Shown here in pieces: positions 28,866-38,224 of a stretch of 64,000 bases of DNA (its first letter is position 1; every line of letters begins with the position of its first letter). The notes under the pieces are model-generated. The model was not told the DNA's origin and did not search any database. It worked only from the letters and a program-made list of their open reading frames with translations. The stretch covers positions 1,962,001 through 2,026,000 of the forward strand of contig CP053680.1 of NCBI GenBank assembly GCA_019623805.1, in the 5' to 3' direction. Source of the DNA: Gammaproteobacteria bacterium (ex Lamellibrachia satsuma). Lineage in GTDB: Bacteria; Pseudomonadota; Gammaproteobacteria; Chromatiales; Chromatiaceae. A program made the position numbers and the translations under genes.

Positions 28866-29626
28866 CTTTCAACGCCATGAAAATGGCTGATGGTATCGCT
28901 CCTCAAGCCCAGGCGCAGGGTTTCGACGCCGATGACCGTCTCTGGCGAGATGTTTCCCAAGTTTACATTTGCACCAAACTTCTCTACAAACCACGCCTGT
29001 TGATCTTTCAACGGTGCTTCCCAGAGTATGTCATCCGGTGATATATCCAGGGTCAGTTCATCCACAAGACCGGTGCGAATCTCCTTCGACTGACGGTAGA
29101 GACCCACAGTACCCGACTCTCGACCCTCGGCAATCACCTTCCAGGCCCCGGCTTCCAGTTCCTCGTTCATTGCCTTAACCCAAAGCCTCGGCGCCACAAC
29201 CGTCAGGTCATCCTTACTGCCGAATTCAGACAGCACGATAAAACGCTCGGCAATGCTGCTGATCGCATCCAGCTTCTCCTGATGCTCGATATCAATGGAA
29301 CCATCCGAGACCTCGATCATCTTTATGCCAAGGGCCTCTGCACGATCAAGCAGCTCAACAACTTTGTTCTGCAGGACAGCCAGCTCGAACAGCGTCCCCC
29401 CGAGGCAGACAGGAATACCCCAGCGGGTATAGAGGGCCAACTTCTCTTTCAGGCCAGGCGTGATAACGGAGGTACCCCAACCCAGCTTTACATAGTCGAT
29501 ATAGTCAACGGAGCCATCAAGGGTATTCTCCACCTGCTGCGGGGAGAGGCCGCTGTCCAACATCATGGTAATCCCGGCATTTCTGGGCTTGACCGATCGC
29601 TTCGGCAAATTGAACAGATCTCTCAT
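28862..29626 (-). CDS. comA: Phosphosulfolactate synthase (ComA family)
   Basis: 254 residues, a TIM-barrel enzyme that adds sulfite to phosphoenolpyruvate, giving (R)-2-phospho-3-sulfolactate; it is the first step of coenzyme M synthesis in archaea and some bacteria. Landmarks seen are Lys47 in YVKLGWGTSVI, the glycine-rich GIPVCLGGTLFE and EVSDGS at 105-110. Length matches the family (about 250). It is the last gene of a four-gene operon, overlapping the ASL-like gene by four bases. Nothing else of the archaeal CoM pathway (ComB, ComC, ComDE) is visible. A stress-type Hsa32-like role is possible but less likely in this context. Confidence 0.88.
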   Translation of the reverse strand: MRDLFNLPKRSVKPRNAGITMMLDSGLSPQQVENTLDGSVDYIDYVKLGWGTSVITPGLKEKLALYTRWGIPVCLGGTLFELAVLQNKVVELLDRAEALGIKMIEVSDGSIDIEHQEKLDAISSIAERFIVLSEFGSKDDLTVVAPRLWVKAMNEELEAGAWKVIAEGRESGTVGLYRQSKEIRTGLVDELTLDISPDDILWEAPLKDQQAWFVEKFGANVNLGNISPETVIGVETLRLGLRSDTISHFHGVES

Positions 29627-31119
29627 TCGCTACTCTCCATCAAAGCAGCCGCAGCCGCATCCAATACTGCCAAACTGCAGCTCTTCTCCTGGTGGGCAAT
29701 CCAGCCACTGAACTGTTCGGATTGCACTCCGCACTCTGCGAGCATCTCCTTGAGCTGTGTATTTCCAGCACCGCCGACAGTTTGTCGTGAAGCGACGATA
29801 CTCTCTGGCTTGATCATCTCGCTGAGGCTCTTGTCATCCATATTCAGAGTTTTACCGGTGACGGCCATAGCCGCCTTATCAAGAATCTCTGCAGTCAAAT
29901 CCGAGCCCGGCAGACTCGTCTCGATCATGCTGCGCACTGCCGCGCCTACAACATTGTGTGCGGTACGGTAATCGAGGCGGTATTCCATGACAATAAACTC
30001 CGCCACATCCGCCGCATAGGAGAAACCGGCCTTAACCCGTTGCAGAGTTGTCTCGCCATTTATCTCCATACCTTCTATAACCGCAGACATCAGGTCGACC
30101 GCCTCGATACTCTTCTGTAGGCTGCGAGGCAGCTCACCATAGATAAAAATACGGCTGTCGGGGTTGCCGCTGGCAATTTTTCCATAGGCGGCAAAACTCG
30201 GCAGTTTACCCAGCAATGAGCTTGCGACGCCGCGAATGTAGGCCAGGGGATAGGGATTCTTCTTCTGCGGCATGATAACGCTGGCCCGGCAGAGAGAGTC
30301 GGGAAGATCAACCATGCTGAACTCCGCCGTATTCCAGATCTGCAGCTCTTCCGCCAAACGGCTGAGGTTGGTCATGATGCTTAACAATAGACTCATCGTC
30401 TCTATCGGCGTATCAATCTGCCACATCGCATCCCGCGTGTGGGTCGCGATGCCGGCAAAACCAAGCAGCTCCCGCAGCCTTTCCCTATTCAGTGGCAACC
30501 GTGAACCATTGACGCTACCCGAACCAGCCGGCGACTGATTGATATTGTCAAAGGCTTGCATCAGCCGCTGCTGGTCACGCAGCAGGGGATAGAGAAAGGT
30601 CAACAGATAATGACCATAGCTGGTCGCCTGGGCATGATGCAGGTAGGTAAAATCAGGAATGATCGTTGCCGCATTCTGGCCTGCCTTTGCCACCATAATA
30701 GTCGCAAGGCGAATCAGGGCGCTACCAAGTTTTAACAGTCCTTCTCTGACTGCGATCAGATAACCGATATTTACCGCTTCGCGGCGGGGACGGCCAATAT
30801 GCAGCCATCCAGCAACCTCTCCAATCTCCTTTTTGAGAGCGACATCCTTGCTGTTATAAACATCACCGTACGCAGGGTCTATGGGGAATTCCGCTACCGA
30901 AATCGCCTCCAGGACCTGCAATCCTCTGATCAATTCAGCACCAGGCTCCTGGGGAATAATCCCCTGCTCGATGAGCATAATGGCGTGAGCAAGATCCGCC
31001 TTGTGCAGCCCCGGCAGCAGAATATCCGCATCCTCGCAATCATGTTTATAGGCAGAGTTGATCAATATCTCCTGGGGTGTGGCAGCCAGTCTGCCACCCT
31101 CTCCGTAGTAATCTGACAT
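29623..31119 (-). CDS. Aspartase/fumarase superfamily lyase, argininosuccinate lyase-like
   Basis: 498 residues with the whole superfamily frame: ADLAHAIMLIEQGI, SPAGSGSVNGSRLPL and the flexible signature loop ASVIMPQKKNP with Ser280 in the catalytic-serine place. It is unlikely to be a real argininosuccinate lyase: the substrate loop expected as GRSRND is GRPRREA (109-115), and the conserved His of THLQRAQ is Tyr159 (FTYLHHAQ). In the bacterial CoM pathway of Xanthobacter, superfamily members eliminate phosphate from phosphosulfolactate to give sulfoacrylate; with comA overlapping the end of this gene, that reaction, or amine addition to sulfoacrylate, is the best inference. Confidence 0.82.
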   Translation of the reverse strand: MSDYYGEGGRLAATPQEILINSAYKHDCEDADILLPGLHKADLAHAIMLIEQGIIPQEPGAELIRGLQVLEAISVAEFPIDPAYGDVYNSKDVALKKEIGEVAGWLHIGRPRREAVNIGYLIAVREGLLKLGSALIRLATIMVAKAGQNAATIIPDFTYLHHAQATSYGHYLLTFLYPLLRDQQRLMQAFDNINQSPAGSGSVNGSRLPLNRERLRELLGFAGIATHTRDAMWQIDTPIETMSLLLSIMTNLSRLAEELQIWNTAEFSMVDLPDSLCRASVIMPQKKNPYPLAYIRGVASSLLGKLPSFAAYGKIASGNPDSRIFIYGELPRSLQKSIEAVDLMSAVIEGMEINGETTLQRVKAGFSYAADVAEFIVMEYRLDYRTAHNVVGAAVRSMIETSLPGSDLTAEILDKAAMAVTGKTLNMDDKSLSEMIKPESIVASRQTVGGAGNTQLKEMLAECGVQSEQFSGWIAHQEKSCSLAVLDAAAAALMESSE

Positions 31120-31131
31120 CTTGGTAATCCG

Positions 31132-32430
31132 CTATCTCTCTGTTGAACCGGCAGGCACCGGATGTTTCTCTGCATAACAGGCCGCCTGCTGCCCGGCAAT
31201 ACGACCAAAGACAAAAATATCAAGTAGGGAGTTGCCCATCAGACGATCCTTGCCGTGCACTCCCCAAGTGGCCTCACCTGCAGCGAACAAGCCGCTGACC
31301 GTCGTACGGGTGTTTGCATCGATACGAATCCCGCCCAGGCTATAATGGGCTAAAGGGTAGACCAGCACAGGCAGCCGGGTAATGTCGTGACCTAACTCGA
31401 GCATCTCACGATAGAAGGCCGGGAACGACCGCATTGTATGCCCCGCTCCCTGTTTCCGATCAATTGCCGGTGTATCCAGCCAGACCCCCTTTCGACCATC
31501 CTCTGTAGTCACGCATCGTCCTCGCTGACACTCATTGACAATGGCATCACACACCTTGCGGCGAGTGGCCAGCGCATCGACAAAGGGTTTCATCTCGCTG
31601 TTCAAAAGCTCCGCACCTGCCGCTCGAACCACCTCGGGCACCGGTTTGCGCCGCAACGCTTTCGGCACCACGATGCCGGTGGGGTGGTACTGCATCAGAT
31701 CAGGACTGGCCACCTCGGCACCGGCAGCCGTAGCCAATTGTAAACCGTCGGGAATCTCTGCCCCGCCGGGCAATTCCAACCCCGCTCGCTTCTCGCTGGG
31801 AATCGCCCCACCTGCAGCGATGATGATGGCAGCAGTCCGCAGGCAGTATCCTGCACCGTCCTGCAGGGTCAGCACATCGACTTCAAAAAATCCTCTCTGG
31901 GGTCGAATCGACCGCACTGCGGCATATTCCACCACTCTGACCCCATCTTTCTTCACCATCTCGGCCATCTGCGCCATAATGCGGTTTCCGCTGGCGTCAC
32001 CACAAGAGAGAATCCTCGGCATGCTCAGGCCGCCTGCCCCCTGCAGCCGGTAGTCCGCCCCCTCCCGGTCAAATCTGACACCCTGCTGTTCCAGCCAGTC
32101 GATGGTGTTGGATGCACTGGAGGTGAGGATCTGCACCAGCTCGGGGTCATTGGCATTTTCTCCGGCCGCCATGGTATCTGCATAGTGCCGGGAGGTGGAG
32201 TCCGCGTCGCTCACCGCCGCCTGTATGCCGCCCTGCGCCCGAGCCGTTTTCGACTCCAGAAATCCGCCTCTGGTCAACATTACCACCCGGCTAATCCGCT
32301 GACTGGCTTCATGGGCTGCCGCGCAACCGGCCCCGCCTGAGCCGATGATTAACACATCACTAACCAGAGCATTTTCAATATGGCGATTAAAATCCGTTGG
32401 CTCAGACAATGCGGTTTGAACCCGTGACAA
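31132..32430 (-). CDS. FAD-dependent fumarate reductase/aspartate oxidase-like flavoprotein
   Basis: 432 residues. The FAD-binding motif is IIGSGGAGCAAAHEA at about 28-42, then KTARAQGGIQAAV, the active-site-type LMQYHPTGIV, and HYSLGGIRID with a final GNSLLD, all as in soluble fumarate reductases, SdhA/FrdA and L-aspartate oxidase. It is shorter than those and no iron-sulfur or cytochrome partner is adjacent, so it is not a respiratory complex subunit. Sulfoacrylate is a close analogue of fumarate, so reduction of that intermediate to 3-sulfopropionate is an attractive inference. The start is TTG at 32430, 8 bp after the preceding stop; no better start is seen. Confidence 0.8.
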   Translation of the reverse strand: MSRVQTALSEPTDFNRHIENALVSDVLIIGSGGAGCAAAHEASQRISRVVMLTRGGFLESKTARAQGGIQAAVSDADSTSRHYADTMAAGENANDPELVQILTSSASNTIDWLEQQGVRFDREGADYRLQGAGGLSMPRILSCGDASGNRIMAQMAEMVKKDGVRVVEYAAVRSIRPQRGFFEVDVLTLQDGAGYCLRTAAIIIAAGGAIPSEKRAGLELPGGAEIPDGLQLATAAGAEVASPDLMQYHPTGIVVPKALRRKPVPEVVRAAGAELLNSEMKPFVDALATRRKVCDAIVNECQRGRCVTTEDGRKGVWLDTPAIDRKQGAGHTMRSFPAFYREMLELGHDITRLPVLVYPLAHYSLGGIRIDANTRTTVSGLFAAGEATWGVHGKDRLMGNSLLDIFVFGRIAGQQAACYAEKHPVPAGSTER

Positions 32431-32438
32431 CGCAGGAA

Positions 32439-33416
32439 TCAGGAGAAACCATCATCTGACTCGCCCACCAAGCCCCTGTTGTAATCCCTGGTAACTTCCC
32501 TCACCACATAGATCGGACGCGCTTTGGTCTCATCAAACACCTTGCCTAGGTAGAGCCCGAGTATGCCCAGGTTGGCAAACAGCAGACCGCCAACAAAATA
32601 GATGGAGACAATAACGCTGGTCCAGCCCGCCACAGTGACTCCAAAGATAAAGTAGCGGGCCACCAGATAGAGGGCATAGAGCAGGGAGATCATGGCCATG
32701 AAAAAGCCGAAGGAGATCGACAGCTTCAGGGGTTTGTTCGACTCGGAGACAATGATGTTCAGGCCCATGCTCAGCAAGCGCCTGAAATTGTAACTGGAGC
32801 GTCCCTCCCTACGAGGCGCATGTTCAATATTGATGGAGGTCGCATGAAAACCGAGCCAGCGGATGGTCAGCTGCAGGGTACGGGTCTGCTCCCGCATGTT
32901 GTTGAAGGCCTCGATCACCTTGCGCTGGTAGATACCAAAGTTCGCCACTGCAGGGTCACTGTTGCTGTCGGTAAAGTAGTCCTGAATCTTGCGATAAAGA
33001 CGTGCCGATAACACCTTGGCTGAGGAATCCTGACGACTTTCCCGACGGCCGAAAACCACTTCATAGCCCTCCATCGCCTTGGTGTAGAGTTTGGAGATCT
33101 CTGCTGGCTGATCCTGCAGGTCACAATCCATCACCACCACCCAGTCACCCCGGGCCAGCGCCAGGCCAGCGCGTATAGCCGCGTGCTGGCCAAAGTTACG
33201 CGACAGATCGACCCCACGGATGTGCGGGTCAGCCTCCGCCAACTGCTGTATGACCTCCCAGGCACCATCGGGGGAAGCGTCATTGACGAAGATGATCTCA
33301 TACTCTTCGGTAATGGCGGCAAGACTTTCAGCCAGCTCGGCACAGAGCGCAGGCAGAATCGTCGCGCAACCGTAAACGGGGGAGACTACAGAAAGATGGG
33401 GCGATATCTTTGTCAT
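32439..33416 (-). CDS. Polyprenyl-phosphate glycosyltransferase (ArnC/GtrB/DPM1-like)
   Basis: 325 residues. A GT2 domain with VVSPVYGCATILPAL, IIFVNDASPDGAW, the DxD VVMDCDLQDQP, and the acceptor region RREGRSSYNFRRLL is followed by two C-terminal transmembrane helices (about 235-300). This is the shape of ArnC and GtrB, which load a sugar on undecaprenyl phosphate. The ATG at 33416 is preferred to a TTG two codons upstream. It is the first gene of the operon with the flavoprotein, lyase and comA, so the product of those genes may be attached to the sugar carried by this lipid. Confidence 0.87.
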   Translation of the reverse strand: MTKISPHLSVVSPVYGCATILPALCAELAESLAAITEEYEIIFVNDASPDGAWEVIQQLAEADPHIRGVDLSRNFGQHAAIRAGLALARGDWVVVMDCDLQDQPAEISKLYTKAMEGYEVVFGRRESRQDSSAKVLSARLYRKIQDYFTDSNSDPAVANFGIYQRKVIEAFNNMREQTRTLQLTIRWLGFHATSINIEHAPRREGRSSYNFRRLLSMGLNIIVSESNKPLKLSISFGFFMAMISLLYALYLVARYFIFGVTVAGWTSVIVSIYFVGGLLFANLGILGLYLGKVFDETKARPIYVVREVTRDYNRGLVGESDDGFS

Positions 33417-33584
33417 AGACAACCGGGTTTTTCAGCATCCTGTAGAGAGCATGAGACAGATGCGAACAATGGTACAATCAAATCCAGACTGCCGCATCTT
33501 TGGATACTCGATCATCTTCTCACTATAGGGGCTGCCCCTCCTTAACGGACTAAACTCAGCAAGCACTCTGCCAGCCACCCCATC

Positions 33585-34466
33585 ATGAAGCCGATTAAGC
33601 TGCCTAAATCCGTCAAGGCCACTGTTTCGATCACCCTGCTTGCCGGCCTGCTCTACCTGCTCGACTGGCAACGTTTGGCCAGTCTCGATTTCTATGCGCT
33701 GCTCTATATCTTTATCGGCATGGTCGGCACTCTCGGTCTCGACCTGTTTCTGGCGTTTCGTTGGCAACTGCTACTCAAGCAGAAAAGCGTCCAAGGACTG
33801 CCGCTGAGCACAGCCTACCAGGGTTATCTGTTCGGTGCCTTTTTCAACATCTTCATGCCCGGTGCTATCGGCGGCGACCTGATGCGCATCAACCACGCCA
33901 TGTCGCATACAGGGATCAATCTGAAAACCTCCGGGCTGATCATCTTCATGGAACGGCTGTTCGGGGTCGGTGCCCTGTTAAGCCTGTTTGTTGTCGGTCT
34001 GCTGATAGGCGGCGCTGACCTGCCCCATATCGATTTCGGCCAGTATCAGATCCATCTGCTGATTGTTGCGGTTGCACTGCTGAGCCTGATAATCATCTTT
34101 GCCTCCCGCAGATTTCGACTGCCCCTGCACGCCGCCATCGCCGCCTTTCTGCTCAGTCTGCTGGCACAGGGCAGCGATGCCCTGCTCTCCTGGCTGATTC
34201 TCTCCTACCTGCTCCCGGACACCCCGTTCTTCTGGCTGCTGATCGCCATGCCGATAGCCTTCATCACCACCCTGTTGCCGATCTCTCTGGGGGGGCTTGG
34301 GGTCCGGGAAGGCACCCTGGTTGGTGTGCTGGCACTGTTCGGCGTAGATCCCTCCTCCGCCATCCTCTTCTCCTTCATGGTCTATCTCAGCAAGGTGCTG
34401 GTCGGTATGATTGGCGGTATCATTCTCAATCTCAGTCGAAGCAGCGAACAACTCCAGTCAAGATGA
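33585..34466 (+). CDS. LPG_synthase_TM (UPF0104) flippase-like membrane protein
   Basis: 293 residues with about 8 helices. The family motif region FFNIFMPGAIGGDLMRI (about 85-101) and the C-terminal PISLGGLGVREGTLVG are characteristic of the lysylphosphatidylglycerol synthase transmembrane domain / AglD family, often found with glycosyltransferases and suspected to move lipid-linked substrates. It is divergent from the ArnC-like operon. Its stop overlaps the next gene by four bases. Confidence 0.85.
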   Translation: MKPIKLPKSVKATVSITLLAGLLYLLDWQRLASLDFYALLYIFIGMVGTLGLDLFLAFRWQLLLKQKSVQGLPLSTAYQGYLFGAFFNIFMPGAIGGDLMRINHAMSHTGINLKTSGLIIFMERLFGVGALLSLFVVGLLIGGADLPHIDFGQYQIHLLIVAVALLSLIIIFASRRFRLPLHAAIAAFLLSLLAQGSDALLSWLILSYLLPDTPFFWLLIAMPIAFITTLLPISLGGLGVREGTLVGVLALFGVDPSSAILFSFMVYLSKVLVGMIGGIILNLSRSSEQLQSR

Positions 34467-35086
34467 CACAAGTAACCAGTGGACTACGCGCCATCCTCTC
34501 CCATGCCAGCGTCTACCAGTGGCTGCAGGATCTGCTGGGTAAAAAGAACCGGCATATCTTTGTTGATCAGTTTATTCGGGCGACGGCAGGCAACCGGCTG
34601 CTGGATGTCGGTTGCGGCACAGGCAATCTGCTCAACTATCTACCGGATGGTGTGAACTATGTGGGAATGGACCTCTCCAGCGACTACATCACCGCCGCCC
34701 GGAACGAACATGGTGAGAAGGGCCATTTTGTCTGTGCCGATGTCGCCGATCTGGACTACGAGGCACTGGGCAAACCCGACATTGTCGTTGCCAAAGGGCT
34801 GCTGCACCACCTCTCAGACGATGAGGTCCACGACCTGTTTGCCAGCATCGCCTCGGTGGCAAAACCCGAGACCCGCCTCGTCACCCTCGACCCTTGCTGC
34901 CTCGATGGCGGTAACCCGCTGGCCAATTGGGTCATATCCAGGGACCGGGGCCAGAATGTTCGTAAACCCGAAGCCTATAGGCAACTGGCAATGAAAAATT
35001 TCCAACAGGTCGATCTAGAAGTCCGTACCGACCTGCTGCGTATCCCTTACAGCCACGCCATTCTGCAGTGCAGTGGACCATTATGA
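34463..35086 (+). CDS. Class I SAM-dependent methyltransferase
   Basis: 207 residues. Motif I is NRLLDVGCGTGNLLNYLPDG (about 45-65), then VNYVGMDLSSDYITAAR and ADLDYEALGKPDIVVAKGLLHHLSDDE-like text, a Methyltransf_12/25-type domain. The substrate is unknown. It is coupled by ATGA overlaps to both neighbours, the UPF0104 protein and the WecE-like aminotransferase, so all three form one operon. Confidence 0.83.
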   Translation: MTQVTSGLRAILSHASVYQWLQDLLGKKNRHIFVDQFIRATAGNRLLDVGCGTGNLLNYLPDGVNYVGMDLSSDYITAARNEHGEKGHFVCADVADLDYEALGKPDIVVAKGLLHHLSDDEVHDLFASIASVAKPETRLVTLDPCCLDGGNPLANWVISRDRGQNVRKPEAYRQLAMKNFQQVDLEVRTDLLRIPYSHAILQCSGPL

Positions 35087-36228
35087 ATAACCCCATTCCC
35101 TTCAACCGCCCGGCCTGGGCCGGCAACGAAACCGAACTGATCGCCGAAGCCTTTGAAAACGGCTGGGTGGCTGGAGACGGCCCTTTCACCAAGCGGGTCC
35201 AGGCGATGCTGGAACTGCAGTTGATCGATACCGAGAAGGTGCTGCTGACCACCTCCTGCACCCATGCGCTGGAGATCGCCGCGATCCTGCTCAATCTGCA
35301 GCCGGGCGACGAGGTCATCGTGCCCTCCTATACCTTCGTCTCCACCGCGCTGGCCTTCCTGATGCATGGCGCAATCCCCGTGTTTGCCGACATCCGTCCC
35401 GACACCCTGAACATGGACGAGACCAAACTGGAGGCACTGATTACCGACAACACCCGCGCCATTGTGCCGGTCCACTACGCCGGTGTCGGCTGCGAGATGG
35501 ATGAGATCATGGCCATCGCCAAGGCCCATAACCTGATCGTCATCGAGGACAACGCCCACGGCCTCTACGCCAAATACAAGGGCCGTCATCTGGGCACCAT
35601 CGGTCACATGGCGACCCAGAGCTTCCATGAGACCAAGAACATCACCTGCGGCGAGGGTGGCGCCTTGATTATCAACGATCCGACCTATATCGAGCGGGCT
35701 GAGATCATCCGCGAGAAAGGCACCAACCGGGCGCGTTTCTTCCGTGGCCAGATCGATAAATACACTTGGGTGGACAGGGGGTCGAGCTATGTCATCTCCG
35801 ACATTCTGAGCGCCTTCCTCTTCGGCCAGCTCTCCCACGTCGATTCGATTCAGGCCCGCCGCAAGCAGGTCTGGGAAAACTACCGTGAAGGGCTGACCGA
35901 CTGGGCTACAGACTGGCGGATCGGCATGCCCTCCATCCCCGCCCATTGCGAGCAGGCCTACCATATGTTCTACCTGCTGATGCCGTCGCTGGAAGCACGC
36001 AGCGCCTTAATCCGGCATCTCAAGGCGCAGCAGATCTCCGCCGTCTTCCACTATCTGCCGCTGCACGACTCGGATATGGGACAGGCCGACGGACGTGCGC
36101 CCCTCGGCTGCCCGGTTACCCGGGATGTGGCCGACCGGCTGGTGCGCCTGCCTTTCTATACCGATATGGATGAGGCCAGCCAAAAGCGGGTGATAGAGGT
36201 AATCAAAACGTACCCAACCAGCGGGTGA
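35083..36228 (+). CDS. wecE: dTDP-4-amino-4,6-dideoxygalactose transaminase-like (WecE/RffA)
   Basis: 381 residues of the DegT family, very close to E. coli WecE from memory: VPSYTFVSTALAF, RPDTLNMDE, VPVHYAGVGCEMDEIMA, the PLP lysine in FHETKNITCGEGGAL, REKGTNRARFFRGQIDKYTW and FHYLPLHDSDMG. WecE makes dTDP-Fuc4N from dTDP-4-keto-6-deoxyglucose, for 4-acetamido sugars. The ATG at 35083 overlaps the methyltransferase stop; an in-frame ATG at 35068 is less likely. No WecD-type acetyltransferase is adjacent. Confidence 0.85.
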   Translation: MNNPIPFNRPAWAGNETELIAEAFENGWVAGDGPFTKRVQAMLELQLIDTEKVLLTTSCTHALEIAAILLNLQPGDEVIVPSYTFVSTALAFLMHGAIPVFADIRPDTLNMDETKLEALITDNTRAIVPVHYAGVGCEMDEIMAIAKAHNLIVIEDNAHGLYAKYKGRHLGTIGHMATQSFHETKNITCGEGGALIINDPTYIERAEIIREKGTNRARFFRGQIDKYTWVDRGSSYVISDILSAFLFGQLSHVDSIQARRKQVWENYREGLTDWATDWRIGMPSIPAHCEQAYHMFYLLMPSLEARSALIRHLKAQQISAVFHYLPLHDSDMGQADGRAPLGCPVTRDVADRLVRLPFYTDMDEASQKRVIEVIKTYPTSG

Positions 36229-36271
36229 TTATCACAAGAGGCCGGAGTGACTCAGGAGCCCCAACGATCCA

Positions 36272-36871
36272 TCAATGTGAAACGACCGCCCAGAAGGTTC
36301 TGAAGATAATCTTCAGGTCGAGCCATAAGCTGCGCTGCTCCACGTAAGAGACATAGTAGTCAAGCTTGATCGGCATGATCTCGTTGAGGTAGGTGGCAAC
36401 CGGATCGTCCGCCCCCTCCAGCATGGCGTTCTCATTACGGAACTCGATGGACGCAAGATCGGTAATACCCGGGAGTACCGAGAGCACCTTATCGTGGATC
36501 TCTGCCGGGTAGTGGGCCACATACTCAGGCACCTCGGGACGTGGCCCCACCAGACTCATCTGCCCCATCACCACATTGAAGAGCTGGGGCAGTTCATCCA
36601 GCTTCGACTTGCGCAGGAGCTGCCCGCTGCGGGTGATGCGCGGATCGGCCCCCACTGTCACCTTCGGTCCCAGCTTCTCGGCATCGACTCTCATGCTGCG
36701 AAATTTCAGCAGTGCGAAAGAGACACCACCACGGCCCACCCGCTGCTGGCGAAACAGCACCGGCCCTGGACTATCGAGCCGCACCCAAAGAGCGATCACT
36801 GCCATCAACGGCAGCAACAACAACAGCCCCGGCAGAGTCAGTAGCAGATCGAAGAGACGCTTGGCTATCAC
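36272..36871 (-). CDS. Initiating phosphoglycosyltransferase (PglC/WcaJ-like sugar transferase)
   Basis: 199 residues, the short monotopic form of the polyprenyl-phosphate hexose-1-phosphate transferases. One N-terminal re-entrant helix (about 8-28, [19 protein letters not shown]) precedes the catalytic domain: [23 protein letters not shown] with the DE pair, [14 protein letters not shown] and [14 protein letters not shown]. It transfers a sugar phosphate to undecaprenyl phosphate to start the glycan. Short PglC-type enzymes often use UDP-diNAc-bacillosamine. Overlaps the upstream aminotransferase by four bases. Confidence 0.9.
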   Translation of the reverse strand: MIAKRLFDLLLTLPGLLLLLPLMAVIALWVRLDSPGPVLFRQQRVGRGGVSFALLKFRSMRVDAEKLGPKVTVGADPRITRSGQLLRKSKLDELPQLFNVVMGQMSLVGPRPEVPEYVAHYPAEIHDKVLSVLPGITDLASIEFRNENAMLEGADDPVATYLNEIMPIKLDYYVSYVEQRSLWLDLKIIFRTFWAVVSH

Positions 36872-38040
36872 CGGCAGGCATCCTGCAGAATTGCCGTTGC
36901 CGCCTCGATCACCCGTTGTTGGTCCCCGTCACTCATGGCCGGGAATAACGGCAGGCTGACACATTCAGCGAAGACCTGTTCAGCAACGGGAAAGTCGACG
37001 GCATCAAGCTGGTAAGTATCGCGCCAATAGGGGTGGCGATGGAGCGGGATAAAATGCACGCTGGTGCCTATGCCCCACTCAGCCATCAGTTCGATAAACT
37101 GGTCACGGTCGATGGTCAGCTCCCCCATCTGCAGACGCAGCACATAGAGGTGCCAGGCGTGGAGATCATCGGGGCGTTTAACAAACGGTAACCGCACCGA
37201 CAGGTCGGCAAAAGCAGCATCGTAACGCTGCGCCATCAGCTCTCGCCGCTGACGGAAGGCCTCGGCCCGCCTCAGCTGATGCAATCCCAAAGAGGCGGCG
37301 ATATCGGTCATATTGTATTTATAACCGGGCGCAATCACTTCGTAATACCAGGCGGGTTTATCTGAGGTATAACGGTCGAAGACATCCTTGCTGATACCGT
37401 GCAGGCGCATCACCTGCACCCGCTCGGCGATGGCATCGTCGTCAGTCACCACCATGCCGCCTTCACCGGTGGCTATGGTCTTGGTCACGTAGAAACTATA
37501 GACCGTGGCATCCCCCAGGGTGCCGATCCTGCGCCCTTTATAGGTCGCCGGCAGTGCATGGGCTGCATCCTCAACCAGCCTGACACCATACTGTTCAGCC
37601 AGCGCCAGCAGTTCATCCATCTCGCAGGCCTGGCCGGCAAAGTGGACCGGCATTATCGCCTTCACCTCCGGGTGGTTTTTCAAGGCATCTTCCACCTGAT
37701 CCACCGAGATATTGAGGGTCTGTGGATCGATATCGACGAACAGCGGATCAGCCCCCAGGTAGCGGATCACTTCGGCCGTGGCGGTAAAGGTAAAGGTGGT
37801 GGTAATCACCTTATCGCCTGTACCTATGCCGATCGCCTCCAGGGCCAGGTGCAGACCGGCTGTAGCGGAGTTGACCGCGATAGCGTAGCGGGCACCGACA
37901 AATTCGGCAAAATCCGCCTCGAATCTCTTCGTCTTAGCGCCCGTGGTCCACCAGCCGGAGCGCAGGGTGTCCACCACCTCCTTGATCTCATCTTCACTGA
38001 CGCTGGGCAGAGCAAAAGGCAGGAAATCGTCTCTGTTCAT
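36868..38040 (-). CDS. PglE/WbpE-type DegT aminotransferase for nucleotide sugars
   Basis: 390 residues. DegT family: [53 protein letters not shown], and the PLP lysine in [13 protein letters not shown]. The N-terminal signature SGWWTTGPK-like and the partners (PglC-like transferase, PglF/WbpM-like dehydratase at 40.6 kb) suggest C4 amination of a UDP-4-keto-6-deoxy sugar as in bacillosamine synthesis. The third DegT enzyme in this locus. Stop overlaps the PglC-like start. Confidence 0.85.
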   Translation of the reverse strand: MNRDDFLPFALPSVSEDEIKEVVDTLRSGWWTTGAKTKRFEADFAEFVGARYAIAVNSATAGLHLALEAIGIGTGDKVITTTFTFTATAEVIRYLGADPLFVDIDPQTLNISVDQVEDALKNHPEVKAIMPVHFAGQACEMDELLALAEQYGVRLVEDAAHALPATYKGRRIGTLGDATVYSFYVTKTIATGEGGMVVTDDDAIAERVQVMRLHGISKDVFDRYTSDKPAWYYEVIAPGYKYNMTDIAASLGLHQLRRAEAFRQRRELMAQRYDAAFADLSVRLPFVKRPDDLHAWHLYVLRLQMGELTIDRDQFIELMAEWGIGTSVHFIPLHRHPYWRDTYQLDAVDFPVAEQVFAECVSLPLFPAMSDGDQQRVIEAATAILQDACR

Positions 38041-38091
38041 CCAATCAAAACCTGTTATTGGGGTGGGCGCGAAAAAATGGCGCCATCTTAA

Positions 38092-38224
38092 GCAAGCGCC
38101 CGTTGATTGTCATTTCTGCTCTTAGGTTCGTACTCAGCCGCAAGAAGAAATCTCATACCTCAATTGCAAGTAAGTGCTCCGTTGGCTGAGATCTCTCCCT
38201 GCGGTCGAGATGACAGAATTCAGC
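38092..38224. mobile_element. MITE-like element M3, degraded ends
   Basis: About 133 bp with the same internal palindrome as M1 and M2 (TTGATTGTCATTTC...GAAATCTCATACC...GAGATCTCTCCCTGCGG...TCGAGATGACAG), but the terminal repeats have decayed (GCAAGCGCCC on the left, ATTCAGC on the right). TTAA sits at the left edge and TTAG at the right. The right end abuts the stop codon of the glycosyltransferase gene. Confidence 0.7.

Noticed and set aside
29623..31119. Annotation as argininosuccinate lyase (argH)
   Set aside because: The substrate-contact loop and the conserved His differ from ArgH, and the neighbours are sulfonate-type, so it is kept as a superfamily member of unknown substrate.
31132..32430. 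Annotation as succinate dehydrogenase or NadB
   Set aside because: No partner subunits, shorter than SdhA/NadB, and no NAD-synthesis genes nearby.
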